This document shows positions 42,403 to 46,658 of a stretch of DNA of 46,658 nucleotides, piece after piece. The stretch comes from a virus. The DNA lies in IMG/VR virus record IMGVR_UViG_3300025311_000004, positions 1 through 46,658 of that record; one strand, given 5' to 3'. Position numbers and translations under genes: made by a program. Numbering within the stretch: the stretch's first letter is position 1; the number at the start of each line of letters is the position of its first letter. The notes below the pieces were generated by a model, which saw only the letters and a program-made list of their open reading frames with translations, searched no databases and was not told where the DNA came from.

Positions 42403-42589
42403 CTAAATCGTTAGCTAATTGTTTAATACGTTTGGTGTTTTCTCTGATGTTTTCTCTGTCAAATGTATAATAAGTAATTCTAAAGCAGAAAATTGAAATA
42501 CTATATATACCAAATCCCCAATCAATTCCAAAAAGGATTTGTTTAACTAATTCAATATTAATCTTTCCATTCAATAATGATAAATACAT
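42389..42589 (-). CDS. Small protein with hydrophobic centre
   Basis: 66 residues; WGFGIYSISIFCFRITYYTF is hydrophobic/aromatic, the C-terminus acidic. AGGTAATTATTT precedes ATG 42589. Its end overlaps the helicase start. Confidence 0.55.
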   Translation of the reverse strand: MYLSLLNGKINIELVKQILFGIDWGFGIYSISIFCFRITYYTFDRENIRENTKRIKQLANDLDDYN

Positions 42590-42633
42590 AAATAATTACC
42601 TATCATTTCAATTGCGCGGTCAGGGGACTGATT

Positions 42634-42789
42634 TTACATATTATCAATTGTTTTGAAAATATTAACTAAGTCTTCAAATAATCGAATCTTTGACTTTAAC
42701 CAAATCTTAAATTCTTCAGGTCTCATTTTTATCTTGTTTTCTCTAACTTCTTTCAGTAAATTGTCAAATAGATTTTTTTCAAAATTCAT
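42634..42789 (-). CDS. Small helical protein
   Basis: 51 residues from ATG 42789 (MNFEKNLFDNLLKE...), ribosome-binding site GGAGTAATTTAC. Charged amphipathic helices. Unknown. Confidence 0.6.
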   Translation of the reverse strand: MNFEKNLFDNLLKEVRENKIKMRPEEFKIWLKSKIRLFEDLVNIFKTIDNM

Positions 42790-42794
42790 GTAAA

Positions 42795-43148
42795 TTACTC
42801 CGTAAACAACTTCGTGGGTATATTTCTATTTTTAGCTTGCTTTAACATATCTTTAGTGCCAGATGAGTTATTAATATAATTATGAAATGCTAGAACTAAA
42901 TCTATTTTATTCTCATCTAACATTTGTCTATTTCTAATTGGTCCTGCTGCTTTACCATGTAAGAACCAATTAGCAGGAAATGATAAAATCTTAAATCCTA
43001 ACTTTAATCCTTGAAACGCGCAAATTTTATCAGCGCCTCTACAATTACCATGAACTAAAGTTATATCTTGACCTTTATATTGTAATAATACATTTTCAAT
43101 TACTGTTACGTTATTCCAAGCTCTATCACCACAACATAAGATGGTCAT
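42795..43148 (-). CDS. SLOG-domain protein (DUF2493-like)
   Basis: 117 residues. LCCGDRAWNN (4-13), LVHGNCRGAD (31-40) and HGKAAGPIRNRQML (64-77) are the DUF2493/YspA SLOG signatures that bind nucleotide-derived ligands. In phages these could sense or degrade defence nucleotides, but that is conjecture. Confidence 0.8.
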   Translation of the reverse strand: MTILCCGDRAWNNVTVIENVLLQYKGQDITLVHGNCRGADKICAFQGLKLGFKILSFPANWFLHGKAAGPIRNRQMLDENKIDLVLAFHNYINNSSGTKDMLKQAKNRNIPTKLFTE

Positions 43149-43951
43149 GATTTATTACCAAAATTACCTTCATCAATAACCTTCTTAGCTTCATCAAAAG
43201 TTATATTATTCATATCAGCATAAGATTGAATTAACTTATCTTTAGGAGATAGCTTAATTTCTTCTTCTTCTTTTTTAGGAAAATTCTGTGCTTCAATTAG
43301 TAATCTACATTCTGTCTCAGTTTTACCTGTCATCTCCATCATAGTTTTAATAAGTTTTTCGGTCTTATCTAACTTTGATTTAACTTTTGGAGTTATCTTA
43401 GGTTTATTAATAATTGCTGGAGCATAAAACTCATCGGCTTGTTTAATCTTATTGCGCGTTTCCTCACGAACCTTATCTCCAAACGCGCGAAGTTCATTAC
43501 TTATTACAATAACATCTACATTAGCATCATGAACTATAGAACTATGGTCAAATATTACTTGTTGAAAATGCGTATATCTGTCTGCTAAAAATGAAAAATA
43601 CTTTTGATGCTTTTCTTCATCATTTAATTTATCGTCAGCAAATATAATATCTTTTACTTTATGATTAGATATTGTTTTAGCATTAAATACATCGCCTGAG
43701 TAGCGAATTGACGCATCTTCTTCAGAACGAACTAAACGAAGAAAAACGTCAGCATCTTGGATTAATTCATTTTTTCCTACTTCACTATCAGTAATACAAG
43801 AATTACATTTTAAAACTTTATCATAGACTTGAACTTCACCTATTTTACCACAAATTGAACATCGCGCGGCATGAGTATGAGATAAAAAATCGAACGCGCA
43901 AATCGAGCATAATGCAGCGTTATCAATTGATTTAGTAAATGGATGATTCAT
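43145..43951 (-). CDS. Zinc-ribbon protein with UBA-like repeats
   Basis: 268 residues. Cys pairs CSIC (15-18), CSIC (31-34) and CNSC (49-52) make an N-terminal zinc module; the middle is helical. The C-terminus has two similar units, MMEMTGKTETECRLLIEAQNF and YADMNNITFDEAKKVIDEGNF, with the look of a three-helix UBA-type fold. Stop overlaps the next start. Function unknown. Confidence 0.6.
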   Translation of the reverse strand: MNHPFTKSIDNAALCSICAFDFLSHTHAARCSICGKIGEVQVYDKVLKCNSCITDSEVGKNELIQDADVFLRLVRSEEDASIRYSGDVFNAKTISNHKVKDIIFADDKLNDEEKHQKYFSFLADRYTHFQQVIFDHSSIVHDANVDVIVISNELRAFGDKVREETRNKIKQADEFYAPAIINKPKITPKVKSKLDKTEKLIKTMMEMTGKTETECRLLIEAQNFPKKEEEEIKLSPKDKLIQSYADMNNITFDEAKKVIDEGNFGNKS

Positions 43952-43953
43952 AA

Positions 43954-44052
43954 TTAAGCCAACAAAACAATTATTGATATTTCAATTATTAACAATACAA
44001 ATAAAACTCCGGCTGCAATATTTTCAATAGTTTTATTAGGTTTATTATTCAT
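43954..44052 (-). CDS. 32-residue membrane peptide
   Basis: MNNKPNKTIENIAAG followed by a single helix VLFVLLIIEISIIVLLA. GAGATTAATTAATC precedes ATG 44052. Similar in style to the peptide at 37828. Confidence 0.55.
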   Translation of the reverse strand: MNNKPNKTIENIAAGVLFVLLIIEISIIVLLA

Positions 44053-44054
44053 GA

Positions 44055-44270
44055 TTAATTAATCTCAGTTACTTCTATGATAATTAATCTAAAATCTGTA
44101 TTCCAATCTCTATTTGTAACTTCAATCATTGATTGTGCAATTTTTTCAGAAGTCCAAAAACGCGCATAATTCAAAAAATCTGTAGTAAATGGTCTAGTTT
44201 CATTATCAAATCGTTCTAAATACATTTCAGCACTATTCTTTAGACAATACCACTTTGCAGTAGTTTTCAT
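44055..44270 (-). CDS. Small protein, unknown
   Basis: 71 residues from ATG 44270 (MKTTAKWYCLK...), ribosome-binding site GAGATAATT. A longer frame starting at 44351 would overlap the previous gene and is rejected. Mixed fold; W/F/Y rich. Confidence 0.6.
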   Translation of the reverse strand: MKTTAKWYCLKNSAEMYLERFDNETRPFTTDFLNYARFWTSEKIAQSMIEVTNRDWNTDFRLIIIEVTEIN

Positions 44271-44277
44271 AATTATC

Positions 44278-44400
44278 TCAATCCTTATGCTTAAAACAAA
44301 TTCTAATAAACTTATCTTTTTTACCTTTTTCACGTTCAATAATACAACCACAATCTAACTTAATTATCGAACGATTTTTAGTAACGAATTTTATTGTCAT
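44278..44400 (-). CDS. First gene of the leftward replication operon, 40 residues
   Basis: MTIKFVTKNRS..., with CGC (18-20) and CFKH (35-38) forming a possible zinc site like that of the protein at 28393-28581. It is the first frame after the strong leftward promoter. Its ribosome-binding site (AAGTAACGTGATTT) is weak. Confidence 0.55.
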   Translation of the reverse strand: MTIKFVTKNRSIIKLDCGCIIEREKGKKDKFIRICFKHKD

Positions 44401-44558
44401 AAATCACGTTACTTTCAGCAAAAATTAGTAAAATTGCCCGGTCAGTCTCATTGCAATTCTGGTGCCAATCTAGGCTCGTTCTGGCTCGTTTCCCGACGGC
44501 TGAACCGTCCTAAGTTCAATCGAATCAAGCACTTAGCTAGACCTCTGCTCACCTACCT
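44401..44558 (-). promoter_or_regulatory. Leader of the leftward operon
   Basis: About 150 bases between the promoter start site and the first gene. It contains a GC hairpin GACGG-ctgaa-CCGTC (44495-44509) and no clear T-run after it. May stabilise or attenuate the operon message. Confidence 0.5.
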
Positions 44559-44587
44559 ATCATAGCATACCCTATCCAGCCTGTCAA
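44559..44587 (-). promoter_or_regulatory. Strong leftward sigma70 promoter
   Basis: On the minus strand, TTGACA (44587-44582), 17-base spacer and TATGAT (44564-44559). Start near 44552. It should drive the whole leftward replication operon. Its -35 end lies in CCTGTCAAGTG (44580-44590), repeated inverted at 44699-44709 around the -35 of the rightward promoter. Confidence 0.85.
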
Positions 44588-44640
44588 GTGCGGCTCGATT
44601 GACACACTACTAATCCGTGTTAGTTTAGAGTAAGTAAAAA

Positions 44641-44685
44641 TATATAAAAAAAAAAGAACACTACCTCTCATCTGGTATGTAGTGT
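44641..44685 (-). terminator. Intrinsic terminator for leftward transcripts
   Basis: Stem ACACTAC (44658-44664)/GTAGTGT (44679-44685). Read leftward, it is followed by a T-rich run from the A-tract at 44640-44657. It would stop transcripts entering from the right before the leftward promoter. The A-tract might also act as an UP element for the rightward promoter. Confidence 0.75.
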
Positions 44686-44701
44686 GGTCGGATTGACACA
44701 C

Positions 44702-44730
44702 TTGACAGGCGATAGAGGGCATGATAGAAT
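44702..44730 (+). promoter_or_regulatory. Rightward sigma70 promoter P1
   Basis: TTGACA (44702-44707), 17-base spacer, TAGAAT (44725-44730). Start near 44737. The frame beginning at 44721 overlaps this promoter and would start before the RNA does, so it is not called as a gene. Confidence 0.8.
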
Positions 44731-44736
44731 GGATAA

Positions 44737-44913
44737 TAGCCCGATTCGGTCGTTCGGTGGTCGTAAGTCTAGTCAGGTCAGTTACTTACGGTGAACTGAA
44801 ACGGGCCAAAACGTCGAGGAGTTCAATGGTAGTTCGGTGGCATCGTCGAGAAATGCCTAGTAACGTTTTGGTAATGTCTAAAGTTTTCTCAATACTGTGT
44901 CAACCTAGACACA
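44737..44913 (+). ncRNA. Possible structured RNA from promoter P1
   Basis: No gene. Stems: GCCCG (44739-44743)/CGGGC (44802-44806) enclosing CGTAAGT (44762-44768)/ACTTACG (44784-44790); then CCAAAACG (44806-44813)/CGTTTTGG (44864-44871) and TGTGTC (44896-44901)/GACACA (44908-44913). CGTCGAG occurs twice. Could be a leader or an independent RNA; no strong terminator before the next promoter. Confidence 0.45.
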
Positions 44914-44942
44914 TTGACAAGCGATTCGAGATGTGTTATGAT
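44914..44942 (+). promoter_or_regulatory. Rightward sigma70 promoter P2
   Basis: TTGACA (44914-44919), 17-base spacer, TATGAT (44937-44942). Start near 44949. Followed by about 250 bases without a gene before the coding sequence at 45203. Confidence 0.85.
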
Positions 44943-44948
44943 GGGTTT

Positions 44949-45202
44949 GTTAGGTTGATTGGAGTTAGCTACCTTTCAGTCTGACTCAGGGTTATATAGG
45001 GACGACAAAAGATTGGATTCTAGGAAGGTCCAATTTACAAAACGTCCGGCATCCTAGTGCAAATCGTAGGACATAAACCCTACGGCCCTGATATACTTTT
45101 TATCTAGGATGTAATTTTTACATGTTGACAAGTTCCGAGATTCATGTCAACATGTAATTGTTCGTTGTTAGTAGTTCATTGACAAATAAAGAGGTAAATC
45201 AA
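44949..45202 (+). promoter_or_regulatory. Long structured leader of the 120-residue protein gene
   Basis: Contains mutually exclusive stems: ATTGGA (45012-45017)/TCCAAT (45029-45034) versus CTAGGA (45020-45025)/TCCTAG (45052-45057), then CGTAGG/CCTACG (about 45065-45084), and the 13-base inverted repeat at 45118-45157. A TATACT at 45092-45097 could be a further -10. The pattern suggests conditional control of the downstream gene. Confidence 0.45.
45118..45157. promoter_or_regulatory. Perfect 13-base inverted repeat containing TTGACA boxes
   Basis: TTACATGTTGACA (45118-45130) and TGTCAACATGTAA (45145-45157) around a 14-base spacer. Each arm holds a TTGACA in opposite orientation, with only weak CAACAT at -10 distance. 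Looks like an operator or symmetrical promoter. Lies 45 bases upstream of ATG 45203. Confidence 0.65.
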
Positions 45203-45565
45203 ATGGCAGATGGTTCTATCCCTAAGTCTGGTAAGACGACTATTTCGACTGTTGCGGGAGTTACGCTTGCATCATTGGGAAAGCCTGATGTAAACGTGGA
45301 GTATAACTGGTCTGAGTTCGCTACTGTAGAGGAAATGGAAGCGGCCGGCGAAACTCCGAGTAAGGTTGACATTCTTGCTTATGTAAACTCAATTCGTGAG
45401 CGTAATGCGTTGTCGAGCGCTCGTGCAAGTAAGATTAGTGAGTTTACTGAGGAAGTTCGTAACTCGCCTGAGTTCAAGCGTTCCGAGTTTATTAAGGCTG
45501 CTGTGGCCTTTGGTATGACTCAGGAGCAGGCAGAACAGTTGGCTTCGAGTAAGCTTACGCAGTAA
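45203..45565 (+). CDS. 120-residue protein of unknown function
   Basis: Start ATG 45203 with GAGGTAAATCAA upstream, preferred to an earlier start at 45158. MADGSIPKSGKTTIS..., then an acidic middle (TVEEMEAAGETPSKVDILAY) and helical C-terminus. The end, EFIKAAVAFGMTQEQAEQLA (92-111), closely matches part of the protein at 46156-46329. Codon use is less AT-biased than in the replication genes. Its own promoter region and strong ribosome-binding site suggest high early expression. Confidence 0.75.
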   Translation: MADGSIPKSGKTTISTVAGVTLASLGKPDVNVEYNWSEFATVEEMEAAGETPSKVDILAYVNSIRERNALSSARASKISEFTEEVRNSPEFKRSEFIKAAVAFGMTQEQAEQLASSKLTQ

Positions 45566-45581
45566 TTAATCGTAAACTTAT

Positions 45582-45624
45582 ACAGGATAGCTATTGACAA
45601 ACGTAGGTTGATATGCTATCCTGT
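45582..45624 (+). promoter_or_regulatory. Promoter P4 within a 10-base inverted repeat
   Basis: TTGACA (45594-45599), 17-base spacer, TATCCT (45617-45622). The core lies inside ACAGGATAGC (45582-45591)/GCTATCCTGT (45615-45624), so a dimeric regulator could cover it; equally the pair may end transcription from the gene ending at 45565. Start near 45629. Confidence 0.65.
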
Positions 45625-45628
45625 AATT

Positions 45629-45880
45629 ATTAGATGCCTTAAGCAAGCATCTAACGGTCCTAATGAGTTTTGCACGTTATCGCGTTAGGACAAAAATAAA
45701 AATGCGCGGATTAGTAAGCTATCGCTAGTGTAGCCGAACATCCTAATTAATAGCTAGCTAGCATACAAAGCCTAGTAAGGGTTAGGTAGCTCCTAATACC
45801 TGCTAGGCTTTTGTATTTGATTAGACAAAACAATAGCCGATTAGGAATGTAAGTTAACCTAATCGGCTATTGTTGTTTTT
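45629..45880 (+). ncRNA. Putative multi-hairpin small RNA
   Basis: About 250 bases between a promoter and a strong terminator, with no gene on the plus strand. Hairpins in order: TTAGATGC/GCATCTAA (45630-45654); GTCCTAATG/CGTTAGGAC (45657-45691); ATTAG/CTAAT region around 45710-45748 with inner GCTA/TAGC; TACAAAGCCTAG/CTAGGCTTTTGTA (45764-45815) with inner AGG, TTAGG-tagct-CCTAA and CCT; AACAATAGCCGATTAGG/CCTAATCGGCTATTGTT (45829-45874). Four of them share a CCTAA/TTAGG core, permitting alternative pairings. Confidence 0.65.
45829..45880 (+). terminator. Strong 17-base-pair terminator hairpin (bidirectional)
   Basis: Perfect 17-base stem, 12-base loop, followed on the plus strand by G then TTTTT (45876-45880). 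On the minus strand it is followed by TTTTGTC, so it can also end the leftward tiny-gene transcript, whose last stop codon is at 45879-45881. Confidence 0.85.
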
Positions 45881-45998
45881 AGTTAACTCGGCAGAGTTCA
45901 AGCATTCGATAATTGCCAGCGTGGTAATAGAAAACAAACGCCAGCAAATCACTTTCCCTATTAATGCGATACGTAACTCCATTGATTGTGATATTCAC
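45879..45998 (-). CDS. 39-residue early protein
   Basis: GTG start at 45998 overlapping the upstream stop (GTGA), ribosome-binding site GGAGTAAACAA. Reads VNITINGVTYRINRESDLLA (first residue Met), then aromatic FVFYYHAGNYR. The stop touches the terminator. Unknown. Confidence 0.6.
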   Translation of the reverse strand: MNITINGVTYRINRESDLLAFVFYYHAGNYRMLELCRVN

Positions 45999-46159
45999 TT
46001 GTTTACTCCATTCTTTTCGTTAGTCACGTCAGCAAACCTAACGCGCCATCTGTAATTAGTTATAAAGTAAGTTCGCTTACCTACTTCAATAAATACAGAC
46101 AGACCGCGATAAGCCTTCCAATAAACATGAATCGTTAACGCGAAGTGTAGTCTTGTCAT
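45995..46159 (-). CDS. 54-residue basic early protein
   Basis: MTRLHFALTIHVYWKAYRGL..., beta-like with basic/aromatic content (RTYFITNYRWRVRF). GGAGGTAAAGAGCAA precedes ATG 46159; both ends overlap neighbouring genes. Unknown. Confidence 0.65.
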   Translation of the reverse strand: MTRLHFALTIHVYWKAYRGLSVFIEVGKRTYFITNYRWRVRFADVTNEKNGVNK

Positions 46160-46329
46160 TTGCTCTTTACCTCCTTTGTAAACTTCAGTATCTTAGCTGG
46201 TCCTTCGCTTACCTTAGCCTTTTCATTTGCTAGCTGTTCGGCTAGTTCAGGTTCTATTCCGAAGTCTATAGCCGCTTCTATAAACTCCTGACGGCGCGTT
46301 TTGAATTGCGCGATTCGGCCTAGTCTCAT
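46156..46329 (-). CDS. 57-residue protein sharing a motif with the 45203 protein
   Basis: MRLGRIAQFKTRRQ..., then EFIEAAIDFGIEPELAEQLA (15-34), nearly the same pattern as the C-terminus of the 120-residue protein at 45203; basic tail. AAGGTAACTAA precedes ATG 46329. ATGA overlap with the next gene. The motif may be a UBA-like binding helix bundle. Confidence 0.7.
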   Translation of the reverse strand: MRLGRIAQFKTRRQEFIEAAIDFGIEPELAEQLANEKAKVSEGPAKILKFTKEVKSK

Positions 46330-46418
46330 TTAGTTACCTTCTGCCATTAGCTAGATACTAACTAGAATGCCCTAGAATCGCTTACAAGTAACTCTAGGGC
46401 ATATTAGAAGGTATTAAG

Positions 46419-46625
46419 CTACATCTTAGCAATCAACCTTGCATACATCCTTCTGACTACTTGCTTACTTACTGCTAACCGTAATTCGCGCGGCGCTGGA
46501 ATCGCTCGCGCTACTAGAATCATACCATTAGCAATATCAAATGTTTGTCGATTCACTTTCACGGCTCCACAATAAGGGCATGAAAAGTGATTGTGATGGG
46601 CTAGACAAATTGGGCATTGAGTCAT
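46419..46625 (-). CDS. Zinc-ribbon early protein
   Basis: 68 residues: CPIC (4-7), then H..H, CPYC (16-19) and a basic helical C-terminus (PRELRLAVSKQVVRRMYARL). GAGGATAACTAACC precedes ATG 46625. Zinc-bearing and basic, it may bind host RNA polymerase or nucleic acid. The gap 46330-46418 holds TTCTAATATGCCCTAGAGTT facing AACTCTAGGGCAT-like arms (about 46363-46406), a likely hairpin. Confidence 0.7.
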   Translation of the reverse strand: MTQCPICLAHHNHFSCPYCGAVKVNRQTFDIANGMILVARAIPAPRELRLAVSKQVVRRMYARLIAKM

Positions 46626-46639
46626 GGTTAGTTATCCTC

Positions 46640-46657
46640 TAGTTTACGTAGTATTTC
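46640..46657. repeat. Second copy of the terminal 18-base repeat
   Basis: Identical to bases 1-18; lies within the 3' part of the reading frame that continues from 147 through base 1. Base 46658 differs from base 19. Confidence 0.75.
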
Positions 46658-46658
46658 T

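Noticed and set aside
44721-44984. 87-residue plus-strand frame beginning at an ATG
   Set aside because: Its ATG overlaps the -10 region of promoter P1, so the RNA would start after it. There is no ribosome-binding site, and the interval is better explained by stems and promoter P2.
45870-46055. 61-residue plus-strand frame
   Set aside because: Starts inside the terminator and is antisense to two tightly packed minus-strand genes with good ribosome-binding sites.

Overview
The window looks like one complete genome of a lytic, tailed, double-stranded DNA bacteriophage, most likely short-tailed (podovirus-like). It has a large terminase, a 741-residue portal, a scaffold-like protein, an HK97-type major capsid protein, three large internal/ejection-type proteins, an endolysin and a holin-rich lysis cluster. 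I see no tape measure, sheath, integrase or repressor. It uses bacterial sigma70-like promoters (TTGACA, 17-base spacer, TATAAT-like) and encodes no RNA polymerase. The host cannot be named. A lipoprotein-like lysis gene hints at a Gram-negative envelope. An 18-base match between the two ends, with a reading frame that runs across the join, indicates a circular or circularly permuted molecule of about 46,639 bp.

Layout. (1) 1-900 and 45.88-46.66 kb, joined across the ends: a minus-strand cluster of tiny proteins (39-68 residues) with near-identical ribosome-binding sites, ending at a strong hairpin near 45.83-45.88 kb. (2) 0.9-1.5 kb: non-coding control region with a near-consensus promoter (1413-1441) that fires the rightward late operon. 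(3) 1.5-28.0 kb, plus strand: small terminase candidate, small virion proteins, a lysis cluster (three small membrane proteins, a phospholipase A2-like protein, a lipoprotein), large terminase, portal, scaffold, capsid, connector/tail proteins, beta-helix and glycine-rich adhesin candidates, endolysin, acetyltransferase and internal virion proteins. (4) 44.4-28.0 kb, minus strand: replication and nucleotide metabolism. It holds a SNF2-type helicase, SLOG protein, PD-(D/E)XK nuclease, RecA-like ATPase, a uracil-DNA-glycosylase/exonuclease/family A polymerase fusion flanked by two HNH endonucleases, a DUF3987-like ATPase, two cold-shock proteins, many zinc-ribbon microproteins, and two tRNAs (Met-CAU, and a UAA-anticodon tRNA). 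(5) 44.4-45.9 kb: a promoter hub with one strong leftward promoter, at least three rightward promoters, terminators, one 120-residue protein gene and long stretches predicted to be structured RNA.

Most of the genome is very AT-rich and codon-biased toward A/T endings, yet strikingly rich in GCGC. The promoter hub and the tiny-gene cluster are visibly less AT-rich. The most novel material is the set of untranslated, multi-hairpin transcripts: 45.58-45.88 kb, whose hairpins share a CCTAA/TTAGG core, 44.74-45.20 kb, and a separate folded block at 35.88-36.21 kb. Next are the CCxxHDxxY phospholipase-like gene in the lysis cluster and the polymerase fusion with an atypical motif B.
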